Assembly: GCA_963736235.1 (NCBI GenBank)
Contig: CAVTOR010000031.1
Coordinates: 990,740-1,054,739, forward strand
Direction: 5' to 3'
Source: CAVORB01 sp963736235
Lineage (GTDB): Bacteria; Pseudomonadota; Gammaproteobacteria; Chromatiales; Chromatiaceae
Length of the DNA stretch: 64,000 nt
Part shown: positions 35,829 through 44,768 of the stretch, piece by piece
Numbering within the stretch: position 1 is the first letter of the stretch
Layout of the letters: every line of letters starts with the position of its first letter
Program-made: the position numbers and the translations under genes
The notes under the pieces: generated by a model
Databases searched by the model: none
Told to the model about the DNA's origin: nothing
Seen by the model: the letters and a program-made list of their open reading frames with translations, nothing else

Positions 35829-36146
35829 TCAGGTCTCCCACATGACGTACTTCCGCTGTTCCGCGGCGGCGGTCAGAAGCTCGATCAGGGGCAGAGCCCG
35901 GTTGGCGAGGCTGACATGCTCATTCTCGGCCTCGTCCTTCCGCTCGCGATCGCCGTCCGGGTCCAGGGTCGCGTCCGGGCTGGCAGCGACCGCCGCCTTG
36001 AGCCGCTGAAGAGCGCCCGGAATGTCCTCAGGCATCAGGGCACCGGGAACCTTTCCGCTGTGCCCCATGAGCTTGAGTAGCGCCACCGCGACATCGCCAA
36101 ACATGGTGATGCTCGCGTAGGCGTCGGTCTTGAAGGTAACCAGCAT
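35829..36146 (-). CDS. DUF1840 family protein
   Basis: 105 residues starting MLVTFKTDAYASITMFGDVA with LLKLMGHSGKVPGAL, the hallmark of DUF1840, and ending RALPLIELLTAAAEQRKYVMW. Cytoplasmic, function unknown. The start at 36146 is supported by GGGAGG upstream. Convergent with the Rap1a/Tai gene and divergent from the hybrid kinase. Confidence 0.88.
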   Translation of the reverse strand: MLVTFKTDAYASITMFGDVAVALLKLMGHSGKVPGALMPEDIPGALQRLKAAVAASPDATLDPDGDRERKDEAENEHVSLANRALPLIELLTAAAEQRKYVMWET

Positions 36147-36282
36147 GATAACCTCCCGTTTTTGGCCCGGATCGATGACTCCGGGTACCTTGTAGGATCG
36201 CCCGCAGGGAAAGGGCTGCCGCGCCGGAGTCGAGAATGCAGGATACCAGTATCGCCCGCCCGACGGTCGAACAGCCGTCCCG

Positions 36283-38721
36283 ATGAATATCCGAACCAGG
36301 TTTGCGACAGGGTTGATCGCCGTGCTGGTCATCAACCTCGGGGCGGGACTCTATGGGCTTTACCTCTACAAACAGGCGTCCATCCGCGAGTCGGAGGTCC
36401 GGGAGGCAAGCTCGCGTGCGGTCGCGACCGCCCTCTCCGCCCAGGTGCATTTCAAGAAGCAGGTGCAGGAATGGAAGAACGTGCTCCTGCGCGGTCAGGA
36501 CAAGGCGCTTTACGACCAGTACCTCGCACAGTTTGCGCACGAGGAGGCCCTGACGCGCGAGGTGATCGGGCGCCTGGTCGAGATGCTGGGCGACAACCAG
36601 GACGCCCGCACCACGGCCGAGCAGTTCCTGAAGGCGCACATCCGGCTGGGCACGCAATACCGGGCCGCCCTCGAGCACTACCGCCCCGGAGACGAGAGCC
36701 CGCAGCTGGTCGTCGACCGCAGGGTCCGCGGGATCGACCGTGAGCCCACCGACCTGATCGACGGCGTGGTCCAGGCGACGCTCGCCCACAAAGACCTGGA
36801 GCTGAAGCAGATCGACGCATCCACCCAATACGTGGAGCAGCGCATCTTCGTGCTGATGGTCGGGGTCATGACCGGCGCGGTCCTCTTTTTGATCTGGCTT
36901 GTCGACCGCACCATCGGCCGCCCCATCGCCACGGCCACGGCGATCGCTCGCCGCGTCAGCGCCGGCGACTTCTCGACGCCGATCAAGGTGACGGGCGGTG
37001 ACGAGAACGGGCAGATGCTCGCCGCACTGAAGACCATGCAGGGAAACCTGGAGAACTACCGGGAGAACCTGCGCCAGAGCGAGGCCAGGATCCGGCTCCT
37101 GCTGGAGTCCACCAGTGAGGGCATCTATGGCGTGGACACCCAAGGTTTCTGCATCTTCTGCAATCCGTCGAGCGCCCGGATGTTGGGATTCGAGGACGCG
37201 GGCGAGCTGACCGGAAAGGACATGCACACCCTGATGCATCACTCCTTTGCGGACGGCACCCCTTACCCCGCCGATCACTGCAAGGCGGCGCAGACCTATC
37301 GCGACGGGGTGCCCGCGCACGTCGACGACGAGGTGTTCTGGCGCGCCGACGGCACCAGCTTTCCGGTCGAGTATCACGCCAACCCCATCTATCGCGGCGG
37401 ACGGCTGGTCGGATCGGTGGTGAATTTCTCGGATATCTCGGAGCGCAAACACGCGGAGGCGGAGCTGCGGGAGGCGCATGGCGCACTCACGGAGGAGCGC
37501 GCACGACTTGCCGAACGGGTACTGGAACGCACCGCGGAGCTCGACCGCGCGAACGCGGAGCTCGCCCGAACGGCCGAGGCGAAGGACGAGTTTCTCGCCG
37601 CCATGAGCCACGAGCTGCGCACGCCACTCACTTCCATCCTCGGCCTCTCGGAAACCATGGAAGACGGCCTCCTCGGCGGGCTGAACGAACAGCAGGCCAG
37701 GGCCGCCCACACCATCCACGACAACGGTACACATCTGCTGGAGCTGATCAACGACATCCTGGACATGTCCCGGGTCGCCTCCGGCAGGATGAACCTGCGC
37801 TGGGACCAGGTACCGGTGAACCAGCTCTGGGACGCCAGCCTGCGGCTGGTCCGCCAGCCCGCCAAGGCAAAGAGAATCAGCATTGAGGCGAACATCGATC
37901 CCGCGGTGCGGCTGGTGCGAGGCGACAGCCGCCGCCTCAAGCAGATGTTGGTCAATTTGCTCGGCAACGCGGTGAAGTTCACGCCCGAGGGAGGGCGCAT
38001 CGGCCTGGATGTCGAGGGGGACGCCAGCACGCGAGAGGTGCGGATCAGCGTCTGGGACACCGGCGTCGGGATCTCGCCGGAACAACACGAGCACCTGTTC
38101 AAACCCTTCGTCCAGCTCGACAGCCGACTATCCCGACAGTACGACGGCACCGGCCTCGGTCTCGCGCTCGCCTACGGCATGGCGCAACTGCACGGCGGCG
38201 TGATCCGGGTCGAGAGCGAGATCGGCCACGGCAGCCGCTTCACCGTAATCCTGCCGTGGGACCCCCGCGGTCAAAGCGCCGCCCAAGCCCCCGACGAGGC
38301 GGAGGCCGCCGACGACACAGGCGCGCACACGATGACACTGGATCATCCGACGGTGCTGCTCGCCGAGGATAACGAGGGCAACCTGGAGATGCTCTCCACC
38401 TATCTTCGCATCAGGGGCTGGGAGGTGTTGACAGCGCAGAACGGAGAGGAAGCGATCACCTTGGCCAGAAGCGAGCTCCCCCAGGTGATTCTGATGGACG
38501 TTCAGATGCCCGTCATGGATGGGTTGGAGGCCGCGCGCAGGCTGCGGGCGACCCCCGCCCTGCGCACCACGCCGATCATCGCCCTGACTGCCCTTGCCAT
38601 GCCGGGTGACCGGGAACGCTGCCTGCAGGTGGGGATGGACGACTACATGAGCAAGCCGGTCGGACTGAAGGAGCTGCACCGCAACCTGACCAGCTGGGTG
38701 CGCCGTAGCCGCACCAGCTAA
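36283..38721 (+). CDS. Hybrid sensor histidine kinase/response regulator
   Basis: 812 residues. Two membrane helices (about 8-30 and 188-210) flank a helical periplasmic sensor; then a HAMP domain (about 212-265), PAS with a PAC-like end (about 270-390), a coiled coil, HisKA with phospho-His443 in AMSHELRTPLTS, HATPase (N-box NLLGNAVKFT, G-boxes DTGVGIS and GTGLGLALA), and a C-terminal receiver with Asp739 in ILMDVQMPVMDG and a Lys in SKPVG. All phosphorelay residues are present. No output gene is adjacent. The signal is unknown. Start fits family length; no strong ribosome binding site. Confidence 0.92.
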   Translation: MNIRTRFATGLIAVLVINLGAGLYGLYLYKQASIRESEVREASSRAVATALSAQVHFKKQVQEWKNVLLRGQDKALYDQYLAQFAHEEALTREVIGRLVEMLGDNQDARTTAEQFLKAHIRLGTQYRAALEHYRPGDESPQLVVDRRVRGIDREPTDLIDGVVQATLAHKDLELKQIDASTQYVEQRIFVLMVGVMTGAVLFLIWLVDRTIGRPIATATAIARRVSAGDFSTPIKVTGGDENGQMLAALKTMQGNLENYRENLRQSEARIRLLLESTSEGIYGVDTQGFCIFCNPSSARMLGFEDAGELTGKDMHTLMHHSFADGTPYPADHCKAAQTYRDGVPAHVDDEVFWRADGTSFPVEYHANPIYRGGRLVGSVVNFSDISERKHAEAELREAHGALTEERARLAERVLERTAELDRANAELARTAEAKDEFLAAMSHELRTPLTSILGLSETMEDGLLGGLNEQQARAAHTIHDNGTHLLELINDILDMSRVASGRMNLRWDQVPVNQLWDASLRLVRQPAKAKRISIEANIDPAVRLVRGDSRRLKQMLVNLLGNAVKFTPEGGRIGLDVEGDASTREVRISVWDTGVGISPEQHEHLFKPFVQLDSRLSRQYDGTGLGLALAYGMAQLHGGVIRVESEIGHGSRFTVILPWDPRGQSAAQAPDEAEAADDTGAHTMTLDHPTVLLAEDNEGNLEMLSTYLRIRGWEVLTAQNGEEAITLARSELPQVILMDVQMPVMDGLEAARRLRATPALRTTPIIALTALAMPGDRERCLQVGMDDYMSKPVGLKELHRNLTSWVRRSRTS

Positions 38722-38905
38722 ACGGCCGCGGGCACCCGGGCAGTGGGGCGATCCAGCGCACCTTTGCGGAACCGGCCTTTCACGGCGGCGCTCACCTTGA
38801 TCCAATGCCAAGTAACAGGCGAAAATGCCCGGTCCGCGTGCCGCCAGCCATTGCGCCGGCGCCACCCGCAAAGATGATCCATCCTTCACGACTTGGGAGT
38901 AGCAG

Positions 38906-39547
38906 ATGAGACTGATCCTGTTGGGCGCCCCCGGCGCTGGAAAGGGCACCGTGGCCAAGATGCTGACGGCCATCGACGGGTCCGTGCAGATATCCACCGG
39001 CGACATCCTGCGCGCCGCGGTCAAGGACGGGACCGAGCTGGGCAAGCAGGCCAAGGCCTACATGGATGCCGGCGACCTGGTTCCGGACGAGCTGATCATG
39101 GGCATCATGAAGGAGCGCCTGAAGGAGGACGACTGTCAGGCCGGCTTCCTGCTCGACGGCTTTCCGCGCACCATACCGCAGGCCGAGCAGCTCAAGGACC
39201 TGCTCGCCGACCTCGGCATCACCCTGCAGGCGGCGGTCAACCTGGACGTGCCGCGAGACGTGATCCTCGATCGCCTGACGACCCGGCGCACCTGTGTGGA
39301 TTGCGGCGCCATCTACAACGTCAAGAGCATGCCGACCAAGGTTGAGGGCGTCTGCGACAAATGCGGCGGCAAGGTGGTGCAGCGCGACGACGAGACCGAG
39401 GAGGCGATTTCAAACCGGCTCGATGTCTATAACCAGAAAACCGCCCCCCTGGCGGACTTCTACCGCGGCGAAGGTCTCCTGCTGGACGTCAACGCGACCT
39501 CCAGCGACTCCGTGGTGGCATCCATCCGCGGACACGTCGGCGCCTGA
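38906..39547 (+). CDS. adk: Adenylate kinase
   Basis: 213 residues. P-loop GAPGAGKGT at 7-15; NMP-binding segment STGDILRAA; LDGFPRT; and a long LID with a four-Cys zinc knuckle (Cys130, Cys133 and a second CxxC in GVCDKCGGK). Catalyses ATP + AMP = 2 ADP. A zinc LID is less common in gammaproteobacteria than in Gram-positives but occurs. GGGAG precedes the ATG. A strong terminator follows, so it is transcribed alone. Confidence 0.97.
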   Translation: MRLILLGAPGAGKGTVAKMLTAIDGSVQISTGDILRAAVKDGTELGKQAKAYMDAGDLVPDELIMGIMKERLKEDDCQAGFLLDGFPRTIPQAEQLKDLLADLGITLQAAVNLDVPRDVILDRLTTRRTCVDCGAIYNVKSMPTKVEGVCDKCGGKVVQRDDETEEAISNRLDVYNQKTAPLADFYRGEGLLLDVNATSSDSVVASIRGHVGA

Positions 39548-39557
39548 TCCAGCCCCG

Positions 39558-39596
39558 GCCGGCGGGACAGATGCGCCCGCCGGCGGCTGGCTTTTC
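39558..39596 (+). terminator. Rho-independent terminator after adk
   Basis: GCCGGCGGG pairs with CCCGCCGGC around a nine-base loop, followed shortly by a short T-run (CTTTT). It starts about 10 bases after the adk stop codon. Confidence 0.65.
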
Positions 39597-39661
39597 CGCC
39601 CGGCCGGGTTTTGAGGTATCTTAACGACCATCGAGAACCTACCGGTATCCCGCAGACCGCG

Positions 39662-39973
39662 ATGACGCGCGGAATCCATCTCAAGCAAATCACCGATACG
39701 GACCTCGAGCTGCTCGGCTTGGAAGAGCGGTCGCCCGAGGGACATCCGCTACCGAGAGCGGAGCGCAAGGGCCTCCTTGCGGAGGTCGACCCGGTTCTGT
39801 TCCGGGTCGTAGGAGACGTGCGCCGCGGCCTCGAAGGGACCCTCCAGTTGCTGGAGGAGGCTCTTGCCCCCGCAAAGCCGTCGCCGTCCGGCGCCGAGCG
39901 GCCTGGAAAGCGCGGACGCAGCGGCGCGCGAAATCCCGGGGTCGATCATCCGGCGCTCGATGAGGCGCCATAA
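39662..39973 (+). CDS. Hypothetical protein
   Basis: 103 residues: MTRGIHLKQITDTDLELLGL, a helical middle (VVGDVRRGLEGTLQLLEEAL) and a basic, low-complexity tail. No family recognised, no signal peptide. The ribosome binding site is weak and a longer start at TTG 39611 is possible. The opposite strand is also open here, so the call is tentative. Confidence 0.35.
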   Translation: MTRGIHLKQITDTDLELLGLEERSPEGHPLPRAERKGLLAEVDPVLFRVVGDVRRGLEGTLQLLEEALAPAKPSPSGAERPGKRGRSGARNPGVDHPALDEAP

Positions 39974-40016
39974 AAAAGGGCCGTTCGTGCAGGGTGTGTA
40001 GCTGCCCCAACGGCCC
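39972..40016 (-). terminator. Rho-independent terminator of the 30-residue gene
   Basis: On the minus strand GGGCCGTT pairs with AACGGCCC across a loop of about 23 bases and is followed at once by six T. It ends the transcript of the small minus-strand gene at 40096-40188, about 80 bases after its stop. Confidence 0.7.
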
Positions 40017-40095
40017 AATAGGCTTGCTGCCCAGAAACTCGTCTTACCGGTTCATCCCCGGCTTCTCATCCCATATGCCCCCGACGGCGGCGCCG

Positions 40096-40188
40096 TCAGC
40101 CATCGTTGCAAGTCACGAGCGCGATGAAGAATCCGCCCGAGAGGGCAGCGGACAGAATGCCTGCAATGGTCAATGCGTCGAAGCTCAT
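40096..40188 (-). CDS. Small membrane peptide, 30 residues
   Basis: ATG at 40188 to TGA at 40096. The product begins MSFDALTIAGILSAALSGGF, continues FIALV and ends with the polar TCNDG. It is a single membrane helix with a short acidic front. GGAGG lies 9 bases before the ATG, and a minus-strand terminator follows at 39972-40016, so it has its own transcription unit. Size and shape resemble small subunits of membrane complexes, but I do not recognise the family. Confidence 0.65.
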   Translation of the reverse strand: MSFDALTIAGILSAALSGGFFIALVTCNDG

Positions 40189-40289
40189 GGTTTCGTGCCT
40201 CCGAATTCAGGTAAGCCGTGTACAACACTGGTCACGACCCGTCCGCCACAATCTGCGGACGATTCTATTGTCTGTTTGAATGATTGCGT

Positions 40290-40309
40290 AAGTATTTCCG
40301 TATATACTT
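40290..40309. promoter_or_regulatory. Inverted repeat, possible operator
   Basis: AAGTAT and ATACTT separated by eight bases in an AT-rich patch about 100 bases upstream of the 30-residue minus-strand gene. The patch is the most AT-rich DNA in this region and is probably the promoter. The regulator is unknown. Confidence 0.35.
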
Positions 40310-40345
40310 AAATTGTTTCATTTTGTATCGGCTCCAAACACCCAG

Positions 40346-40496
40346 GGAAACGCTGATCGATTCAACGCTTCCCGCGGCACAGGGATGTGACGCCATTTTC
40401 AAGCGCGTAAGCGATTGAAAATAAAGCCATCCGAGAACCGCGCTTCTTGGGTGGCGTACAGATTTCGGCCAGGATGGCCAAGAATCAGCGTCTTAC
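40346..40496 (+). repeat. Multi-hairpin repeat, long form (copy D)
   Basis: Well preserved long copy: GGAAACGCTGATCGATTCAA start, CCGCGGCACAGGGATGTGACG, hairpin TTTTCAAGCG/CGATTGAAAA, hairpin CCATCCGAGAA/TTCTTGGGTGG-type, then the GGCCAGGATGGCC dyad and ATCAGCGTCTTA end. It lies just upstream of ompR, between that gene and a divergent small gene. Confidence 0.85.
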
Positions 40497-40535
40497 CTTG
40501 GCTGTGCGTGACCAGCGACCCGTTCAGGCAGACAC

Positions 40536-41240
40536 ATGGCAACCCAGCCTTCCCGTATCCTGGTGGTGGACGACGACGCGGATCTGCGGCTCCTGCTGAG
40601 CGACTACCTGCGTCGCGAGGGCTATGAGGTCTCGGCCGTAGAGGACGGCGCGGCCATGCACGCCTGGTTGGCCCAGGAGACCGCCGATCTGCTGATCCTG
40701 GACCTGATGCTGCCGGGTGAGGACGGGCTCACGCTGGCGCGGCGGTTGCGCAAGGATTCCCAGGTCCCGATTATCATGCTCTCCGCGAGGGGTGATGACG
40801 TGGACCGCATCGTGGGCCTCGAGGTCGGCGCGGACGACTATCTGGCCAAGCCGTTCAACCCCCGCGAGCTGTTGGCGCGCATCCGGGCGGTGCTGAGAAG
40901 ACACGCCCAACCCCAGGGAGCGACGGCCGGCCTCATCGAGTTCAGCGGCTTCCGCATGGATGTCGAGGCCCGTGAGCTCAGCAAGGACGGCGAGACCGTC
41001 CCCCTCACCAGCCGTGAGTTCGACCTGCTGCAGGTACTCGCCGAGCACCCCAATCGCGTGCTCGACCGCGATCGGCTGCTCGACCTGCTCAAGGGTTACG
41101 AACGCTCCCCCTTCGACCGCAGCATCGACGTCCAGGTCGCCCGGCTTCGGGCCAAGATCGAGCCCGACACCAAACACCCCCGCTACATCCGCACCGTCTG
41201 GGGCAAGGGTTACCTGTTTACCCCGAAGGGCGAGCCGTGA
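40536..41240 (+). CDS. ompR: Two-component response regulator OmpR
   Basis: 234 residues. Receiver domain (about 7-120) with phospho-Asp56 in LILDLMLPGEDG and the switch Lys in AKPFNP; C-terminal winged helix (about 140-232) with TSREFDLLQVLAEHPNRVLDR and RYIRTVWGKGYLF. Closely similar to E. coli OmpR, including the QPSRILVVDDD start. Paired with envZ by a GTGA stop/start overlap. It responds to osmotic and pH stress in enterobacteria; targets here are unknown. Confidence 0.95.
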   Translation: MATQPSRILVVDDDADLRLLLSDYLRREGYEVSAVEDGAAMHAWLAQETADLLILDLMLPGEDGLTLARRLRKDSQVPIIMLSARGDDVDRIVGLEVGADDYLAKPFNPRELLARIRAVLRRHAQPQGATAGLIEFSGFRMDVEARELSKDGETVPLTSREFDLLQVLAEHPNRVLDRDRLLDLLKGYERSPFDRSIDVQVARLRAKIEPDTKHPRYIRTVWGKGYLFTPKGEP

Positions 41241-42583
41241 CTCGCCTGATCCGGCTCCCGGAGACCCTGTTCGGGCGCGTGCTGCTGACCCTGGTCTTCA
41301 CCTTCGGCCTGTTCGCCCTCCTCACCTTCGCCGCGGTGGTCTATTACGCCCTCGTCCCGGTGGCGGTTCGGTCCAGCCAGGACATGGCGGCGTTCATGGT
41401 GCTGTCCGCGCGCACGCTGGTTCAGCTGCCCCCGGAGGTACGGCCGGAGTACAAGGAGAAGATCACGCAGGAGTATGGGCTGCGGCTGCGGGACGAGCCG
41501 GGGACGCCCGCAGGGCTCGAGCCCTATTTCTTCCCGTACGTACGGCGCCTGCAGCTCTCCCTGGAGGAGCGGGTCGGGCAGCCCGTGACGATCATGAGCA
41601 ACCTGACCGAGGGTAAGCGCTGGTTCTGGGTCCAGATCGACGCCGGACAAGACCGCGTCTGGGCAGGCTTTCCCCGTGACCGCGTCCACACGCGCCCGTT
41701 GGAAGGAGTGGCCGTAATCGTCGCGGCCGCGCTGATCCTGGTCGTACTCACCGCGGCGGTCCTGGCGAGGCGCGTCACCGCCCCTCTGGAGGGTCTGTCG
41801 AAGGCCGCGGAACAGGTCACCAAGGGCCGGTCGCCCAACCCGCTGCCAGAGACCGGCCCCAGAGAGCTGGCAAGTCTGGCCCGTCAGTTCAACGAGATGA
41901 GCCAACAGATCCGCGAGCTGCTCGCGAACCGCACCCTCCTCCTCGCCGGCATCTCCCACGATCTGCGCACGCCCTTGACGCGCCTGCGCCTGGCCCTGGA
42001 GATGCTCCGCCCGGACGCGGACAGCGCCCTCCTGGCGCGCATGGAACGGGACCTCGACGAGATGAACGCCCTGATCTCGCAGACCGTAGAGCTCGGCAAG
42101 ACCATGGGCGCCGGGGAGCGACAGGCGGTGGATGTCAGCGCGCTGATCGGCGATCTGGCCGCCGACCGCCGCCGCGTGTCCTGGCAACCGCACGGCCCCT
42201 GCCACCACCGGGTGAACGCCTTGGCCCTGAGACGCATCGTCGGCAACCTGCTGGAAAACGGGCTGAGGTACAGCCACGACCAGGTCCAGTTGCACCTGGA
42301 CTGCCAGCACCGACCACCGATTGTTTTCGTGCTCGATCGCGGCCCGGGCATCCCGGAGGAGGAACGCGAGGCGGTGTTCCGGCCCTTCTACCGCCTGGAG
42401 CACTCGCGCAACCGGCGCACCGGCGGCAGCGGGCTAGGGCTTGCCGTGGCGCGACAGCTTGCCATCGCCAACGGCATGGAGATCCGCCTGACCCGGCGTC
42501 AGGGGGGCGGAACCGTCGCCAGCGTGACCCTGCCGCCGCCCGGGGTCGACGGCGATGCCAAACCCGACCCGCGATCCGGTTGA
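41237..42583 (+). CDS. envZ: Osmosensor histidine kinase EnvZ
   Basis: 448 residues. Two membrane helices (about 12-40 and 155-177), HAMP (about 178-230), HisKA with His241 in GISHDLRTPLTRLRLALE, and HATPase with the GNLLENGLRYS N-box and GSGLGLAVA. His241 aligns with His243 of E. coli EnvZ. The start is GTG 41237, overlapping the ompR stop. The orthodox ompR-envZ operon order is retained. Confidence 0.94.
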   Translation: MTRLIRLPETLFGRVLLTLVFTFGLFALLTFAAVVYYALVPVAVRSSQDMAAFMVLSARTLVQLPPEVRPEYKEKITQEYGLRLRDEPGTPAGLEPYFFPYVRRLQLSLEERVGQPVTIMSNLTEGKRWFWVQIDAGQDRVWAGFPRDRVHTRPLEGVAVIVAAALILVVLTAAVLARRVTAPLEGLSKAAEQVTKGRSPNPLPETGPRELASLARQFNEMSQQIRELLANRTLLLAGISHDLRTPLTRLRLALEMLRPDADSALLARMERDLDEMNALISQTVELGKTMGAGERQAVDVSALIGDLAADRRRVSWQPHGPCHHRVNALALRRIVGNLLENGLRYSHDQVQLHLDCQHRPPIVFVLDRGPGIPEEEREAVFRPFYRLEHSRNRRTGGSGLGLAVARQLAIANGMEIRLTRRQGGGTVASVTLPPPGVDGDAKPDPRSG

Positions 42584-42773
42584 CGCGCCGCCCTGCGGTC
42601 CCTAAATTCCCGCTCATGGCGATACACCAGCACAGCAGCGGGTGTTGTTGCCGACACAAGGACGATACGAACAACAACGAGCAGGCGATCGAGTCCCGCC
42701 GATCGGGATCAAGCAATCGCCGCGCGAGCCGCTGGGCTCGACCTCACGACACCCACCATGGGAGCGAACTCAG

Positions 42774-43238
42774 ATGCTGCAGCCCGGAGACAAGGCCCCG
42801 CTGTTCTCCCTCCCGGACGCTGACATGGAGCGCGTCCACTTGGAGCAATTCCACGGCAGCAAGAACCTGGTGCTGTACTTCTACCCGAAGGACGACACGC
42901 CTGGCTGCACGATGGAGGCGCTGGAGTTTACCGACCTTCAGCCCGAGTTCGCGTCCCTGGACACGGAGATCCTGGGCATCAGCCGCGACAACTGCTCAAG
43001 CCATGGGGTGTTTCGAGACAAATACGGGATCGACGTACGCTTACTCGCCGATCCCGAGGGGGAAGCCTGCGAGCCCTACGGCGTGTGGCGTGAGAAGGAA
43101 GCCCACGGGGAGAAGCGTTTCGGCATCCTGCGCTCCACCTTCGTCGTCGACAAAGCGGGCACCGTCCGGCACGCCCTCTACGACATCAAGCCCAAGGGCC
43201 ACGCCCGCTACGTCCTGGATCTGGTACGCGCTCTATAG
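42774..43238 (+). CDS. bcp: Peroxiredoxin, BCP/PrxQ family
   Basis: 154 residues, thioredoxin fold. The peroxidatic Cys45 lies in KDDTPGCTMEAL. The usual resolving Cys50 is replaced by Leu; the only other Cys is at about 74 (RDNCSSHG), so it is either a one-Cys or an atypical two-Cys enzyme. It reduces peroxides with thioredoxin or another thiol donor in the cytoplasm. Start 42774 is preferred (GGGAG nine bases upstream). Its stop is immediately followed by a repeat element. Confidence 0.9.
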   Translation: MLQPGDKAPLFSLPDADMERVHLEQFHGSKNLVLYFYPKDDTPGCTMEALEFTDLQPEFASLDTEILGISRDNCSSHGVFRDKYGIDVRLLADPEGEACEPYGVWREKEAHGEKRFGILRSTFVVDKAGTVRHALYDIKPKGHARYVLDLVRAL

Positions 43239-43239
43239 A

Positions 43240-43313
43240 GGGACGCTGGTTATTGGCCATCCTGGCCAAAATCAGCACGCCACTCAAGAAGCGCTGAATT
43301 GATCCGCGTTTCC
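43240..43313 (-). repeat. Multi-hairpin repeat, short form (copy E, inverted)
   Basis: On the minus strand it reads GGAAACGCGGATCAATTCAG ... GCTTCTTGAGTGGCG ... TTGGCCAGGATGGCCAA ... CCAGCGTCCC. It is the only minus-oriented copy and starts right after the stop of the peroxiredoxin gene. Confidence 0.8.
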
Positions 43314-43351
43314 GTAGACCCACCAGGCACGGACCCTCTCCCGAACCGCGG

Positions 43352-43765
43352 TCAATCCTTCTTCTTCAGCAACGCCTCCAAATCGCCAAAGGGGCGATGT
43401 GTCGCCGGTTTCGGGACATCGCCCCCACCGCTGCGCCCGGCGGCGACCGCCGCCGCATGCTCCTCGTACTTCTGGTGCTCGTTGTCATGACAATAGAGAC
43501 AGAGCAGCTCCCAGTTGCTGCCGTCGGTCGGATTGTTGTCGTGATTCATGTCCTTATGATGCACCGTGAGCTCACGCAGGTTCTCGCGGGTGAAGGCGCG
43601 CCCGCAGCGACCACACACCCACGGATAGAGCTTGAGGGCCCGCTCGCGATAACCCGCATCGCGCTCATCCCGCGCGCGCCGCGCCTCCGCGACGACCCGG
43701 TCGAGCTTTCCCGTGTCGATCGGTTTGCCGGACTTGCCGTGTCTGGGGCCTCCGGAGCTCGCCAT
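43352..43765 (-). CDS. yajD: HNH nuclease family protein YajD
   Basis: 137 residues. HNH fold with zinc knuckles CGRCGRAFTRENL and CLYC and the catalytic run TVHHKDMNHDNNP followed by NWELLCLYCHDNEH. The start at 43765 fits the YajD length and has GAGAGG about ten bases upstream. YajD proteins are predicted DNA nucleases of unknown role, common in gammaproteobacterial core genomes. Confidence 0.92.
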   Translation of the reverse strand: MASSGGPRHGKSGKPIDTGKLDRVVAEARRARDERDAGYRERALKLYPWVCGRCGRAFTRENLRELTVHHKDMNHDNNPTDGSNWELLCLYCHDNEHQKYEEHAAAVAAGRSGGGDVPKPATHRPFGDLEALLKKKD

Positions 43766-43868
43766 AGATAGGTACCTCTCGCGTAACAGAAGATCGTTCA
43801 GGTTTGCCGGGACACGCTCGCAAGGATAGCGTCCCTTACGGTCAACGGCATCGCCGGCTGCGGTCCGG

Positions 43869-44633
43869 TTAGGGCCTTGCCCGCCCGGTCGGACCGCAAC
43901 CGATCTCCGCTCCGGTCTCACCTGTTTCCAGGGGGTGAGGGAGCACCTGCTCCCAACCCAGCTCCTGCAGCAGGCGTCGCCACTGCTCGTCCGGCGGAGC
44001 ACGCAGGCAAAGCTCCGCCATCGTCATCGGATGGGAGAGGGTCAGCGACGCCGCATGCAGCAGCAAACGCCTCACCCCGAACCGATCGCGGAAAAAGCGA
44101 TTGTGGCGGCCCTCCCCATGCGTGGTATCGCCGACGACGGGATGGCAGATGTGATGGAAATGGCGGCGGATCTGATGATAGCGCCCGGTCAGGGGCGTGA
44201 CCTCCGCCAAGGCATAACGGCTCGTGGCGTAACGCCCCACCGGCACCGGCAGCTCGACGCGGGCCAGGACGCGATAGTGCGTGACGGCGGGGCGCGGCGG
44301 CCGACCGGCGGACTCGCTCAGCGGATTGTCGATCGCCCCCTGCTCGTCAGGCCAGCCGCGCACGACGGCCAGGTAGCGCTTGCTCACCCTTCGCTCCTCG
44401 AACTGGCGCGAAATGGCGGCCGCCGCTTCACGGCTGCGGCCGAAGACCAGCACGCCTGAGGTCGGGCGGTCCAGGCGGTGTATGGCGTAGACGCGTGCGC
44501 CTACTTGCTCGCGCACCCGCTGCAGCGCGAAGTCCTCCGCGTCGGCGATCGCCGTTCGGTGAACGAGAAGACCCGGCGGCTTGTCCACGGCCACCAGCCA
44601 ACGATCGCGATAGAGGAACCTGAGAGTTGACAT
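43869..44633 (-). CDS. truC: tRNA pseudouridine(65) synthase TruC
   Basis: 254 residues of the RluA/TruC pseudouridine synthase family: DKPPGLLVHRT near the N-terminus, catalytic Asp in HRLDRPTSGVLVFG, then KRYLAVVRG and TGRYHQIRRHFHHICHPVVGD. TruC modifies U65 of tRNA(Ile) and tRNA(Asp). Length matches E. coli TruC (about 260). Monocistronic. Confidence 0.92.
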   Translation of the reverse strand: MSTLRFLYRDRWLVAVDKPPGLLVHRTAIADAEDFALQRVREQVGARVYAIHRLDRPTSGVLVFGRSREAAAAISRQFEERRVSKRYLAVVRGWPDEQGAIDNPLSESAGRPPRPAVTHYRVLARVELPVPVGRYATSRYALAEVTPLTGRYHQIRRHFHHICHPVVGDTTHGEGRHNRFFRDRFGVRRLLLHAASLTLSHPMTMAELCLRAPPDEQWRRLLQELGWEQVLPHPLETGETGAEIGCGPTGRARP

Positions 44634-44768
44634 AGCGAACCGCGATCAGCGTTCAGGCCGCCGGGCGATTCGGAGAAGCGCTCTCGAATCGCAGGGACAA
44701 GGGATCGGGGTACAGCCGGATCCAGGGCGCATGACCGGAGGCACTTTTTCTTTCCTCATCCCGCGGTT

